A stretch of 64,000 bases of DNA from Branchipolynoe longqiensis. Taxonomy: Eukaryota; Annelida; Polychaeta; Phyllodocida; Polynoidae. Location of the stretch: assembly GCA_030323885.1 (NCBI GenBank), contig CM059191.1, forward strand, positions 102,286,292 through 102,350,291, given 5' to 3'. Each line of letters begins with the position of its first letter. Within the stretch, counting starts at the first letter, position 1. The notes under the pieces were generated by a model that worked only from the letters and a program-made list of their open reading frames with translations, ran no database searches and had not been told where the DNA came from. Both the position numbers and the translations under genes were made by a program. This document shows, piece after piece, positions 1-13,900 of this stretch.

Positions 1-23
1 AGAGGATTAAAACTGACAACAAA

Positions 24-655
24 ATGACAAACCCCCAAAACGGAAATGACCTTGAAGAAAAAGTCATAGCCGCAATACTAGGAGAAAACATCACAAAGAT
101 AATCAAAGACTGGATAATAGATGAAATAAACCAGGCTAAGACTGGATAATAGATGAAATAAACCAGGCTAAGACAAAACCATGCAAGTCAAAACCGGAAG
201 ATGACACCAGGAAAGACGCGGATGAGGCGGACACGGAGAATCCTGAAATAAATGTTGAAATACACAAGGACACGATCCAAAGCCTCAAAAAAGAACTTAA
301 CAAACTACAGACGGCATACAACAGTCTAACACTGGGTTGTGCTTGGTACAAGGCAAACTACAAAAACAGCGATGACAAAACCCCAAACAAAAAAGATGAA
401 CCCAAAAGAGATGGCAACACAACAAAAACAACAAAAAATATGCTACCACAAACGGTAGTGGAAACACTACAGCAACCAGCAGTGGAAAACAAAAAACTAA
501 ACATAATCGTACAGGGCATCCTGTGGGGCACAGGACTATTCCTCCAAAATGCAGATGCATGAGAAATAGTCGAACCAGGTTATCAAAATAAAATGGGTGA
601 AATCCTCCAAAAAACAAGGGACACCATCCAGGAAAACTGCCAGATCTTGAGGTAA
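24..655 (+). pseudogene. decayed LINE ORF1-like fragment
   Basis: In the plus strand a coding-like stretch starts MTNPQNGNDLEEKVIAAILG. A 32-bp tandem duplication (108-139 and 140-171) shifts the frame, and a second frame then continues with a helical segment (IHKDTIQSLKKELNKLQ) and KLNIIVQGI. A coiled coil followed by an NIV-x-G-I motif is typical of ORF1 proteins of CR1/L2-like non-LTR retrotransposons. Together with the fragment at 788-1280 this looks like one element with most of ORF2 missing. Confidence 0.5.
108..171. repeat. 32-bp tandem duplication
   Basis: Two adjacent identical 32-bp copies beginning GACTGGATAATAGATG. The length is not a multiple of three, so it breaks the ORF1-like frame. 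Confidence 0.95.
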
Positions 656-787
656 GTACCGTATAAAGTAAAAAATAAAAATAAAAATAATATACTATAT
701 AAAACCAGAATACGCTAAGCCTACGAGGCGGACATAAAAACTAACAGTGAAATCCGCATTGCGACACACTCACATATGACACATAAA

Positions 788-1280
788 CAATGCACAACAT
801 CACAAATGGCAAAACTAAGGTACTACATGACTGAAAGCATGGCAATCAAAATATATAGAGGCATGATCCTCCCCTACTTCGACTATGGTGATATAGTATA
901 CATGGAATAAAATACCAAACTACTAAACAAACTACAGGTAATGTAAAATTAAGGCGTTAAAATATGCCTCCAACTACACAAAGGATATCCTACCATAGAA
1001 CTACACAAAAAATGCAAAGCAACACTATTAACAAGCAGAAGAGAAATGCACCTGAAAATACTAGCACACCATGAAACCGGATTACACAGTAGCCCCCTGC
1101 AGGGACACTAGACACATGGCGGCCCCAATACTCCTAACGGAAATAACCAACACTAAAATATGTGAGAGAAGTGTACTAACCATGGCAGCACATGCCTGGA
1201 ATAAAGAAAAAGTAAAACTATGGCCAATCCGTAACCCTGACCACTACAACAAATTCCTAAAGAAAACAATTACTTACTGA
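788..1280 (+). pseudogene. LINE reverse transcriptase C-terminal remnant
   Basis: Plus-strand frames contain RGMILPYFDYGDIVY, then LLNKLQ, and near the end SVLTMAAHAWNKEKVKLWPI followed by NKFLKKT. These match the common C-terminal region of non-LTR retrotransposon polymerases (LPxFDYGDIVY and W-N-x-LP-x-IR...F-K-K blocks). Stops and frameshifts are present. The endonuclease and most of the RT core are absent. Confidence 0.65.
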
Positions 1281-1299
1281 CACAACAAAACCACACCTG

Positions 1300-1830
1300 C
1301 CCCTGAGTGCAGTCAGTGCTTGCTGTGCACTGGCACAAAAAGCAAAAGACAGGCCAGAGAAAGTGGTAGGCACTAAACAGAAAAAAAGAGGAAAATTAGC
1401 CCTTCTAAGTATATAGGAAATCAGGAAACCTATCACCACATGGCACAGTCCACATTGGTATGTGTAATGGCACAAACCAACACAGAAATGGACAGGTATC
1501 ATAGTCAGACTAGAAAAAAACCCGGGAAAATTACAAAAAAAACTAACATAGGCTATTACTAACAACTAAAATTGCAGAAGGCTGACCTAACCAGACACAG
1601 GTAAACACTCCTGGCTGAAGGAACAGATCAAGTCAGCACCACAGCAGTCCAGCGTTGAAAACAAGCACCCTCACGTGAGCTTATATGTTATGGGCAGAGT
1701 AAATACCTTGTCAATAAAAAAAGAAAGAAAAAGAATGATGCAGGTTTAACAGTGTCCCTTTAAGCAAACTCTATGCAGTTAATCAGAGTAGATTAGATTA
1801 GATTAAAATGGAAGAAAACTGACAGTTGCA
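1300..1830. other. no gene seen; A-rich tail region
   Basis: A+C-rich sequence downstream of the LINE remnant ending in an A-rich run near 1715. Possibly LINE 3' sequence; nothing else recognised. Confidence 0.4.
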
Positions 1831-1831
1831 C

Positions 1832-2375
1832 CGACTCATTGACTGCTTCACTGACTGCCTCACTGACTGACTCACTGACCGACTGTCTGACTGACTGACT
1901 GCCTACCTGACTGACTGACTTATTGACTGACTGACTCACTGGCCGACTGACTGACTGACTAACTGACTCACTGACTGACTCACTGGCCGACTGACTGACT
2001 GACTAACTGGCTGACTCCCTGACTGACTCACTGACTGACTCACTAACTGTCTCTCTCACTGACTGACTGTCTGACTTTCTGACTGTCTGATTGACTCACT
2101 GTATCTCTCACTAACCGACTGACTGACTGACTGACTGTCTCTCTCGCTGACTGGCTGACTGACTGACTGCCTAACTCACTGACTAACTCACTGACTGACT
2201 GACCAACTGACTTACTGACTGACCGACTGACTGACTAACTCACTGACTGACTGACCGACTGACTGACTGACTGTCTGATTGACTGACTGACTATCTCCCT
2301 GATTGACTGTCTGACTTACTGTCTCCCTGCCTGACTGCCTGACAGTCTCTCTCACTGATCCACTCACGTATTCTC
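1832..2375. repeat. degenerate CTGA tetranucleotide repeat
   Basis: About 540 bp of imperfect CTGA units with interspersed CTCA and CTAA variants, no coding content. Confidence 0.95.
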
Positions 2376-2426
2376 TTTCCGACGAACCCTGTTGTGTGTG
2401 TGTGGCAAATAGGTGCAGAAGGCTGA

Positions 2427-2452
2427 CCCCGCCCCCCCCCCCCCCCCCCCCT
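2427..2452. repeat. poly-C tract
   Basis: A near-pure C run of about 22 bases followed by TCCTCC. Confidence 0.95.
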
Positions 2453-2599
2453 CCTCCGCCAACTACAAGAGGTTACCTGCGACCTGACAGGTCTTTGAGC
2501 TGGTCACATGGCTCTGTGATACCACGGAGAGCGGAGTACCAAAAGGAATACACAGTGAAACGAACGTTTCCTCTTCCCTGCCCTGTTCTTGAAATGCGA

Positions 2600-2920
2600 C
2601 CAGACGGGATGGCCGAATGAATTGAGCGTCCGTCTCCCGTTTTGGTAGATCGTTGGATTCTCGAACCCTGGTCGAGACATACCAATGACTTAACAATTGA
2701 TACTTGTCGCTTCCTAGCCAGGCACTTAGCATTATTAGGGCTGGTTGGCTCAGTGTCATGATAATTTGACTGAGTAGGATATCACATTATCAGGTCAGGG
2801 TGCTGGCAGGCTGGTCTCCCAGTGGGGCACCACAGAGAGTCACCATGAGTGCACATTGTCGCAAGTCGGTACCTGTCTTCATATGAACCTAAATATTGCT
2901 AGGACGTAAAACTCCAACAA
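2600..2920 (+). mobile_element. tRNA-derived SINE, family A
   Basis: Reference copy for the commonest SINE here. The head carries an A box-like GGATGGCCGAATGA and a B box-like GATTCTCGAACCCTGG, then GTCGAGACATACCAATGACT, a conserved body (GGTTGGCTCAGTGTC, GGGGCACCACAGAGAGTCAC, GTGCACATTGTCGCAAGTCG) and a tail CGTAAAACTCCAACAA. Head resembles a Leu/Ser-class tRNA. Confidence 0.85.
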
Positions 2921-4229
2921 ATAAACATCTTCACATTACAACGTTCTTCAAACATTTTCTGGCTGCTAAAAATAATTTGTGTGTGTGAGTTTGGCAGCGC
3001 TCCAGTTCATCTTTAATCAAACGAGACAACTGTCACTTTGACTTGCCTTATCTCAGAAAACGGCAGGATGTAGTGCAGTTCGCGCGGCGTCTCAGCGCGC
3101 ATGTACGCAGAGGTCACGTGCTTCCGGACTGCTTGGGTGACCTTGACCTCTGAGCACAATGTCAAGGCAGTGGCCATGACGTTGCGTCCCGCAGCACCGG
3201 TCTGGGGTTTCGTGAAACTGTCAGCTGACATGTCTCCTGCAGCTGGGCGATGATAGAGGAGGATATCGCTATTAAAACGTTGTTTATTTCATTGTAGGGT
3301 TGGATGAAATATTCACCTCAAGTCACAAACTTCCCTGGAATGAGTTATTGCTAGGATATTGGACTGGTTGGCTCAGTGTCCTGGTAATATGAATAATATG
3401 GAAGTGCTATCTGGCAAAGAAAAAGCGGAAATTTGTGGTGAGGAATCTGTAAATAATCAAAACTCTGGAATAAGAATGCTGCTTCAATAATAATGTAATT
3501 ATCCTCGTAAGTAGTGTCCTACATCGTCTAATATCAGGAAATGTTCGCAAAAAAAACATGGATATTCTCCCATAGGGTTAGCACTGCCAGGGAATTGCTG
3601 AAAATTCTCAAAAGTCAGATTTATTACAATACTCTCCAAGCACTATCACAGTTCCATGTTTAGTCAGTAGTCTATGATTGGAGAGTGTTCCACTGCACAA
3701 GTTGTGGCCCTATCATCACCCATGCTGCCAATTTCCTTTCTCTTTCTGCATGCTTACTTTTCTGTTTGCCTGAAGCTTGTCCTAGCAACTTCTTAGGCCA
3801 TAATATGGGATGTATAATTAATTATGCAGATATAAATAGGCGGAGTATCCTTTATTATTTATTATTTGCCATTACGTTACTTCGTTATATTATTGTCCAA
3901 TTGCTGACCTGACCGGATTTGCCCCGGTTGCCTACTACTAGGGCCACCAACGGGCGTTTTCCTCGGCAAGTTCAGCCGGGCTGTCACTTCCATACGCGAT
4001 TTCAAACTTTTACCGGTATGCCTGTTATTGTGCTATGCCAAGACGCTCAATAAAAGTGTCCGACCCAACACTCGTCTGTATCCTTCCCTTCCTTACGTAG
4101 CCCTACTTTATAACTGGATTCAGACTGACCAATTGCTGTCATATACATATACATCCATGACATTTTGACATAGTTAATTAGCGATGATCAAAAATCCCTA
4201 AAATCCGCGAAATCACAGATATCTTTCAT
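2921..4229. other. no gene seen; possible old LTR at 3660-4080
   Basis: Unassigned intergenic or intronic sequence. At 3825-3838 there is TATAAATAGGCGG and at 4048 an AATAAAAG signal about 220 bp later, an arrangement like a solo LTR promoter and polyadenylation site. No coding region or terminal repeats were confirmed. Confidence 0.3.
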
Positions 4230-4231
4230 CC

Positions 4232-4386
4232 GTGGTAGGATATCATGCCATGGTGCCGATGGTGCAATGTCCCCAGTGGCAGGGGGGCAGCACTATAACT
4301 CCCCATGAGTGCGCACTGTTACAAGTCGGTAGCTGCCCCTCCTGAAATGATCTTAATGTGTTGCTAAGACGTAAAACTCTCAATAA
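4232..4386 (+). mobile_element. SINE family A, 3' fragment
   Basis: Body and tail only (GGGGCAGCACTATAAC, GAGTGCGCACTG, CGTAAAACTC). It lies directly next to the proposed donor of exon 21. Confidence 0.75.
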
Positions 4387-4415
4387 TCCAAACCATGCAT
4401 GACTCATGTGCCTAC

Positions 4416-4904
4416 CGTGGGTGCTGGTGGTGTTGCTGGTGCTGTTGCTGGTGGTGTTGTTGGTAGTGTTGGTGATGCTGGTGTTGGTGGTGGTGGTGGT
4501 GGTGTTCATATTGGTGTTGGTGGTGTTGGTGGTCTTGTTAGTGGTGGTGTTGATGGTGGGATTGGTGATGTTGTTGTTGGTGTTGTTGGTGGTGTTGTTA
4601 GTGGTGGTGTTGATGGTAGTGTTGTTACTGTTAGTGGTATTATTGGTGGCGTTATTGGTGGCGTTATTGGTGGTGTTGTTGTTGGTGTTGTTGTTGTTGT
4701 TAATGGCGCTGTTAGTGGTGGTGTTTGTGGTGCTGGTACTGAGCATCTTCTTGCCGATGATGAGGTGGTAGCCTTCCCCGAAAGTGCTCTTCATGAAGAG
4801 TGACGACCCAACGGCCTTGACCGTGCCATTTGAGATGATGGCGATGCGGTCACCGAGGATGTCCGCCTCGTCCATGTGGTGAGTGGACAGCATGATGGTC
4901 CGCT
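4416..4904 (-). CDS. ABCA2-like: ABCA exon 21 (NBD1 H-loop, then Asn/Thr-rich linker)
   Basis: Acceptor GCGTGCGCAG, then [19 protein letters not shown] with the switch His, and [20 protein letters not shown], the end of NBD1. The frame continues open into roughly 100 codons almost only Asn and Thr, encoded by a degenerate (GTT/GTG)n repeat on the plus strand (about 4425-4740). The proposed donor is CCACG|GTAGGC just past the tract, immediately before a SINE fragment. A weaker donor inside the tract (CA|GTAACA near 4627) would shorten it. The NBD1 part is certain; the 3' end is inferred. Confidence 0.8.
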
Positions 4905-7900
4905 CTGCGCACGCGCAAAAACAGTTGGGTTTGTTCAGAAAATCAAACCGCTCAACACCCTAATATCGAGTCACTTGACCATGTCCGAGGACTACGCCCG
5001 TCAAATTCTAATGGTGTAGGACATGATGCGAGAAGCCATCAATTAAGTCAGACTCCAAGGATATTGCCAGGTGACCGCATTGGGGCAGAGAGATTTCATT
5101 CCCATTCTGACTGCTTTCGGTGAAATGAATGAATTAACTCAGTCAGAATTTTGTAGATTGTTAGATTTGTTCCGAAAGTACTGTTCTTCCAAACATTGTT
5201 GGCGCTTATCCTTTAAATGATACCATAATTGATAAGGCGTGCAACTGTAGTGTCCTGCAGCCTGGTGGATTAAACTAACATTAATGGAGGACACTCTTGT
5301 AGCACATCAGTGTAGTGCTGCCACCTAGTGATTCAAGTCACCCTAGAAGGCCATTATTGGTGGTGCTGCCACCTGGTGATTCAACTCAACCTACACGACC
5401 ATTATTTAAGGTGCTGCCACCTGGTGATTCAAATCAACCTAGAAGGACATTATTTATGGTGTTTCCACGTGATGATTCGAGAAGGGTCCACAGCGAGGAA
5501 AGGAGGAAAAACGGCTGACCACTGGGTCATATTGAGCATACCCTTGCAGGATGAGTTTCCCATTCAGTAAGTAGTGATATTGTGTGATTTAAACAGAGAT
5601 CAATGTAGATAAATTAAAAATATACTTCAAACAATTTAATCTGTGCAAAAGAAACATATATATGTGTAACAATGTCTGAACAAGAAACTACTAACAAAAT
5701 AATGGGATCTTTCCATAATTTGAGCCAATCAGAGGTGTTCTTTTTGATTGCAAATGGCCACCCCTTATGGGGGCCGCCATTTGCAATAAAAAAAGAACAC
5801 AACACATGATTATGATAATTGAAATAAATATCATTTTATAGTTATAACAAAGTTAATGTTTATTGTCAAGTATTTCTCTTCTATAATCTATCAATAATGC
5901 GGGAAAACTAATCTACTTCACTGAGTTCTCGCGAAGACGAGAATAAGAAAGTCTATTTCCGGCAAGTTCAAACGGGCTCAAACGTGTTCAACCGTGGCTG
6001 GTTGGGTCGCAACCGTGGCTGGTTGGGCTGCTCCGTAGAGTGCTGAATATGCTTATGGATGATTCCAATAAACCAACAAGCCATTTTTCATGGTGCTGCC
6101 ACCTGGTGATTGAAATCAACATAGAAGGACCTTATTTAAGGCTGCCATCTGGTGATTTGAGGTCACCCCATTGCTGATACTAGCGGTGGCACCAATGGGA
6201 ATCAATTACAACGACTCACTGTGTTTAAACTTGAGGACGAGGTCCCAGATCTCCCGTCGGGACCACGGGTCGACGCCCGCCGTAGGCTCGTCCAGGATCA
6301 CTGTCTGAGAACCGGAAATGAAGGCGACGCCGATGGACAACTTCCGCTTCATGCCCCCTGAGAGGTACTCCACTTGGGAGCGGCGTTTCTCACGGAGTCC
6401 TGAGTCTGACAACATCCTGGAAGAAGATTATTGCGCATGCATTATTTTCACTTGATGCAGTTTGGAATCCAATGTGTTTATTACTTATTTGTATTGAACC
6501 ATTACTCCACCATTGTATCCCTAATTTCTGTTAGAATTACCATGTGGTCCTCTTTATCCATCCAATGTCGCGCATTATCAATAGTGAAAACTCCTGGGAA
6601 CATCTGCCCTCTGCCATCTCTACCACCGGCTATATATATTACGCAAGCTGACCAATGACATTGACATAAAACCTGTCTGATGTCAGTCCCCACAGCAATT
6701 TCAGACTTACGATCTCATCATTAGGCCACACAATACAAAACACTTGTGATGGGATCCAACAATGGGCAGGTTTCTCGCATCTGGTATTGGTGACTGGATT
6801 CACTGATTTGCATATTTACAATATAGTATATATATGTGTATTGGAGATATGTTATATCTTTTTGAAAAAAGAAGAGAGAAAGACAAAGGAAGAAAGAAGT
6901 GTTTAAAGGCAATTCTAGAATCATGCAATACCATGTGATGCATACTCACCAAGTGCATACTACATATGTTCAACTGGAATTGCATGCAGTTACTATTACA
7001 ACTAATAGTTCATTTATATTATGCTTCTATTATCGAACAGGATTTTCACATAGTTATTATTGCAACTGATATTGTCATTTATGTACCAACAAATTGTACT
7101 GAATGGCCGGAAGACATTATTCGCTGAATAAAATACATTTAGTAAAAAAAAAAAAAGTGCCACCATTAATAGTATAATACAGACCCAGACATATTCCAGG
7201 CAGCTCCACCTGGACCGACCTTCTAGAACATTCACAGAATAATATTTGCATAAGATACCTTATACCGCACATAACACAACAAAAACTCAATATACCTCAC
7301 ACAGAGCAAGTCCAGCCGTCGTAGATATGCATAATATACTAGGATATATGTGCAATTTGATTTATTATTAAATTGGCGGAGATTATAGTTGCATGATGAT
7401 ATTGATACATATATTTTACTATTATTGCTGGCCAACACTTAGCATACTTAATATTATCACCCCGCCTGCCTCAGTCACTTTATTCTTTACTTGTCAGAAT
7501 TGCCATTTCGCTTTGTAGCCTAGAATTTATGTTTATATCAATTTTAATGTATATAATCCCCCAGAGCGAGTGGCGGTTGTGGCCCGGTAGTTACAGTGGG
7601 GGCCGTCGGAGGCGCCACCGTCGGGCGGCGGAGGAGGCAATATACAGAATGCGTACAATAATATAGACAATAAATTCCCTTTCACGCCTTTATACTCGCA
7701 TAGTTTGTTATACGTCACAGTTATACACACAAGTTTTAAGATATATATAAATAGCCACTCACAGTCCTTTTCTCCACCACAGACCTTCTAATATTTTTAA
7801 CTCACTTTGCAACTACATACCCAAACTTGGTAAGGTCCTTGATGTACATTTCTTTCTAATATAAATCAAACTAAATCGCGATATTCAGCGCAATAGTCTC

Positions 7901-10900
7901 GTTCCATCTAGTAGTGGTTCTCATTTATTGTGTATGAAATAACAAAACAGATAATACCAGGATATAAATAACATCCTCTAAACCGTTACATCGGGATCTA
8001 CCGGACGTGATGGCCGAATCGGGAGAGCGCAGGCTTCCCGTGCAGAAGGTGGGGAATTCAAATCCCAGTCACGTCAAGCCAATGACTTACAAAATTGATA
8101 CTTGTCGCCTCCTAGCATAGCACTTGGAATTATTAGGATAGGGCAAGGATTGGTTAGCTCAGTGTCAGGATAATGTGATTGAGAAGGGAAATCTGGTCAT
8201 GGTGCCAGCGGCCTGGTTTCCCAGTGGGGCAGCACTATTATTTCGCCATGAGTGCGCACTGTCACAAGTCGGTACCCATCCTAATATGACTTTAGATGTT
8301 GCCAGGCTGTAAAACTCCAACAAACAAACAACATGGGGGTCTACAGGGATCCGCTAGTTATACAGATGAATGGTCGCTTACGGTTGGTAGGTTGTTGGAG
8401 TTTTACATCCTGGCAACATTTAAAGTCATATCAGGACGGGTACCGACTTCTAACGGTGTGCACTCATGGCAACTTTATAGTGCTGCCCCACTGGGAAATC
8501 ATGCTGGTGGTACCATGACCCAATATCCCACTCAGTCACATTATCCTGAGATAGTCCTTGCACTATCCTATTACTGCGGAGTGCCTGATTAGGAAGCGAC
8601 AAGTATGAATTTTATAAGTCATCGATTTGACTCGACCCGGAACCGAACTCCCGACCTCCCGCACGCCGATTCGGCTACCGTGCCCGGTCATCGCTTACGT
8701 CTCCACCTCCAAGTCGACCAACTCGCGGGGCGTTCCCTTTAGGCGAGAGTAGAACCGCAGGTGTTCGTCCACCGTCATGCTGCAACGGAAACAGGACACG
8801 CCTCAGTGAGCACGCTCGCAGCCGCTCAGACACAGCCAACCAGGGCCCATATGTATGAGCCAATTTTTAACCGGACCGGGGTTAAAGGAGGGTGCCGGGT
8901 TAGCTAACCCCGGGGTTCCAAATGTGTCACAGGGGATGTATGTGACCAAAGCGCGTGCGGGTTAGCTAACGTTTCAGTTATTTTTAGATTTGGGAAATCC
9001 CTCTGCGTTTGTAGCCATATATTAGGCTCAAATATATTAAATGCTATCATATTTAACAGAATTACATATGCAATGAGTGAAATTTGATCAATTTAACCCT
9101 AAATTCGAAGCGTTATTAAGGCTACCGCCGCATTGGCGGCGATATTAATAGTTATATTTTCGAATCGACGAACGTACAGTAAACAAACCGCCGCCGCCGC
9201 CAGTATGGAAAGCGACGTCGATGCGTCGGCGGCGGCGATTTGTTTACTTTACGTTCGTCGATTCGAAAATATTAATATTAATATCGCCGCCAATGCGGCG
9301 GTAGCCTTAATAACGCTTCGAATTTAGGGCTAAATTGATAAAATTTCACTTATTGCGTATCTAATTCTGTTAAATATGGTCGCATTGAATAGATTTGGGC
9401 CAAGTCGGTGCCTAACCCCACCTTTAACCCTCCTTTCGCATGGGGTTAGTGCAGGCGACTTTAAACTCGCCGAGTTAGTTTCACCCCGACACATACATAC
9501 ACACTTTTCGCCACTAACCCGGGAAATCCGCACGACGCAGGGTTACGACCGCTAACCCAGACACATACATATAGGCCCAGGTCAGCACTGGATATTAGTG
9601 AGGGCAGCCACCCGTGACTAAGACTGAGCTATGGGAAGTCAACCGCGACTAAGACTGAGCTTGGGGCAGTCAACGGTGACTAAGACTGAGCTGGGGGCAG
9701 TCAAACATGACTAAGAGTGAGCTGGGGGCAGTCATCCATGACTAAGACTGAGCTGAGGGCAATCATCCATGAATAAGACTGAGCTGGGGGCAGTCATCCA
9801 TGAATAAGACTGAGCTGGGGGCAGTCAACCGTGACTAAGCCTGACCTGGGGGCAGTCAACTGTGACTAAGATTGCGCTAGACTGAGCTGGGGGCAGTCAG
9901 ACATGACTAAGACTGAGCTGGGGGAAGTCATCCATGACTAAGACTGAGCTGGGGGCAGTCATCCATGACTAAGACTGAGCTGGGGGCAGTCAACCATGAC
10001 TAAGCCTGAGCTGGGGGCAGTCAGCTGTGAAATAGCCTGAAATAGTGATTTTAATTGAATAATGAATGTAATAAACTAAAGAGATGAAAAATATAATACA
10101 AAGAATAATAGAATGAACAGCGTAAATAGATCATACAGAATCAATAGAATAAATGGAACGAGCTGAATAAATATAATAAATATATAATAACTTAAATAAA
10201 TTGAATATATATACTGAACAGACTAAATAGAACGAACAGAAAAAAAGGATGGATAGAATAAATACAATAAACAAACAAAAATGAAACAAATAAATATAGC
10301 AAATACATTAAACAAGCGAAATACAAAACTGAAATACAAACGGTAAGCGTGTCTATTTGACAAAAGAGAATACTTGCCCTTCGAAGAGGACATTATGCTG
10401 GGGACACATGCCGAGGCTGCGTCTGATCTGGGGCATGTCCTGCAGGATTCCCAGCCCGTAGATGGTCGCCATGCCACTTGTAGGAGGCATCATCCCCGTC
10501 AGGATTGACCTAGAAACACGCAGCCAATCACCGGCCAGGATACAGGTCACGTGGTCGTAGAATAAGGTCAAGTAAGGACATGTTGGTGATCGTCCTTTTG
10601 ATCACACAAATCAGTGTCGGGTGGGTGGTTTTTATTTATATTTATTATTTTTCTCGTGTATGACGTAGACGTAATATGTAACCAGACGCGATAGCTGAAT
10701 GAGTTGAGCGTCCGCCTCCCGTTCTGATAGGTGGTGAGATTCGAAGTCTTGTGTTTGAACCCTGGCCGAGTCAAACCAATGACTTAAAAATTGATACTTG
10801 TTGCTAGCTAGCCTGGTGCTCAGCATTCCTAGGATAGGGCAAGGAACAGTGGAATGAGATTAAGAAAGACCAATTGTCCGTGATTGAAATTTCCCCTGTT

Positions 10901-13900
10901 TAATCAACTAATGTAGCAAAACAAATTATGTTGCACAGATTGTGCGCTTACGAAAGTTGAATTGCTGCTAGCCTAATGCATTTTTAATTGGGAAATGTTG
11001 CGCCTAGAGCGGGAATGGACCCCCACATCTCTTGCATTACACCATAACCATTACACCAGCTAGGCTGCCTGATTTCATCACCCTATCCATGCCTACCTGT
11101 CTATAGCCGTGTTTACACGGGCAATTCTAAACCGATTTAGATAAAGCGATTTATATGAAGCGATGTAGTGGCATGTTTACACTACAAATTTGCCTGTAGC
11201 CGGCAAGCACCGCTATTTGACACTATCGCCGCCCGGGAACCAGCAGCCTTAGTGGTGAGCCTGTAGCCGGCAAGCACCGCTATTTTACACTATCGCTGCC
11301 CGGGAACCAGCTGTATCGCTTCATCTATACTACCTGGCAAGGTGGTTTACATCTACCGGATTATATGAATCGATTCAGCCCTAAAACGCGACAGTGTCAC
11401 GTTTACACGGCAAATGTAAATCGATCTAGGCAAGTGGTTTTATATGAAGCGTTTTAACTCGCCCGTGTAAACACGGCTTATGTGGCTCCTTGTCTGAGAG
11501 GTCAGTGCAGACCACTATGTTAGCATGTACATGAACATTGTGTTTAAAGCTGCATAGTCCGATGAATCTTTAAAGCAAAAACATTTATCTAGATTTGGTT
11601 CTAGATGTCTAACTAAGATACCAGTGCACTTATCAAACACTGGTTGCCATATAGAAGGGAATACTGAGGAAATGTAACAGAACTTGTTATTGCTGAAGCC
11701 TATGGTGCCAGAGTTTTGGCGTGCTTGCCAAAATTAATTTGGCATGTTCAATATCTAAAATATCTAAAAAATTGGCAATATGAAATTGAAGTTACTTCAA
11801 ACTATATAAAGTAAGGGATATTCTGACGATCAACCTAATATATTTATCTCTGGAAAATGACAGAAACTCAATACCATCTGATTGTGCACCTTGAACAGGC
11901 TGCTTACATGGTGGTTGTCTTTCCGGCCCCATTGTGGCCCAGGAACGCCAGGATCTGCCCTTCGTACATGCGCAGTGACATGTCCTTCACCGCCACCTTT
12001 CTGTTACCGTAAACCTGCCGGTAAAACAACCCCGCCAGATGTATGCTAAGTCCAGGTGTGCAACGACAAGCGCAACAGGCAGATTCAGCAAAGCAGCTAA
12101 TATACGGGTTCACGGTTCCCACTGCGCATGTGCTGAAAACAGCGTTGGGAGCAAAGCAAAGGCGTGCCATTTAGTTTGCCGATACGCGTAGGCCAACAAC
12201 TTCCATTTTATTCCAAATTAATAGAAATGCGTAACAATTTGGCACAAACATGGATGGAAGGATGCAATATAATAATATAATGAATATGTCTAAGACACAA
12301 CTCTCCATAATTAAGCATTTTGAGCTAAGGAACATACAATTTCAGTCACTTTACAGGCTTACCCAATATCTGAGTAACCCTACTCATTTTCTATTTCTAC
12401 ATATGTCATTAACCATAGGATATAAATAAAAAGATGAATAAAATAAGTCAAACTGACTGGCTATGGCTCTAACACTAGTCTGAGTGACCAGATTTGTCTA
12501 AATCTAAATGCACATGGCATAAGATGTGCTGATTATATTGATGTAAATGCAATGCTGGATAAAAGATTAATATCTTAATTTATTATATATATTTTTTTAG
12601 TTAGTGTTCTATGTTTCAAACAAGAGCTGAGATGAGCTGAAACTAGCACATTTCATAACTGCACCCAGTGTATTAGCATGTGCCATGTGCTTCTCGCGGG
12701 TTTGTTTTCCTCTGACACATCCCAAAATGCACCGCACAGCTGGAACAGTGATGTAGTCTATAGACGCCGCCGGTTAAGCTAGTGACATCTATCAGCAGAA
12801 TCTGGAACCACTCTATTCGGGTACTTTCCCTGAGTGCCTGTGATTTCAATGCTATATCTCTGTAAAGAATGCAGGGATAAATAATACAATGCCTGATTAT
12901 ATTCAGATATTCATATAGCAACGGCACCAAGCTATTATCCTTGTAATATATATATATATATATAAAAGACAACCATATTTACCATTTGAAAAAAACCAAC
13001 ACCGTTGTTTTTCACCACCGAAGCATTAGTGGTCCGGCCTTACTCATTTTGACATCCAATTCCAGGACTTTCAAGGACTTTCAAGGACTTTCAAGGACTT
13101 TCAAGGATTTTCAAGGACTTTCAAGGACCTTTCAGTGCAAAATTCCATTTGAAGGAAATTGATTGAATTAGAGTACACTGAAACATGGCCCTATTCATAG
13201 TCGATTCACCGCGTAAGATGAGAAGTGTAAATAAGCGTACAAAATAGCAAGGAACATGTATAAGTTTAACTTAAAGATCAGAAGGCAAAATAACAAACCA
13301 ACCAAACCCACCTTAAATATCAAACCTCACTGATTAATAAATTAATAACATATGTACATAACAAATACCCAGATATTAATGATTAAACAGTAATAAGATA
13401 TACACATCATTTTTCATTTTCAACGATTTTCTTTAGAAAAATTCCATTACTCTCCAGGCCTGAAATCCTGAATTATCAAATTGCAAGACTTTCCAGGTTT
13501 TCAAGGACCCGTTCAAACCCTGCCTATTTAGCAATGAGATGATGAGATGGTTGGATCAATATAGAACTATCAGGCTTTACATAATATGTTGTGAGGAGTG
13601 TGATGTGAGGAGTGTGAAGTTTATGCGCCAGGTGGCGCCAGGTGCAAATGGTAGGTAAAACAGACTGGTCACGTGGTTACCTTAGTGAGCTTGTCGATGA
13701 CGACAGATGGCACCAAACTCGGAGGGTCTTCCTCAATGAAGCATTTGGTGTCATCGGGATCTGGGACAGAAATATTATATTAGTGACGTGGTGAGGGCTT
13801 CAAGGTTTGGTCCTTTTAATGGGATTATCAAATTCCATGACATTCCAAGTCACATTTGTGCGCTGAAGGCTGCAAATCTGCAGCACTGTATGGGCACCGC

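Noticed and set aside
4399..4803. Plus-strand Gly/Val-rich open frames
   Set aside because: Shadows of the Asn/Thr-coding microsatellite; minus strand carries conserved NBD1 sequence in frame.
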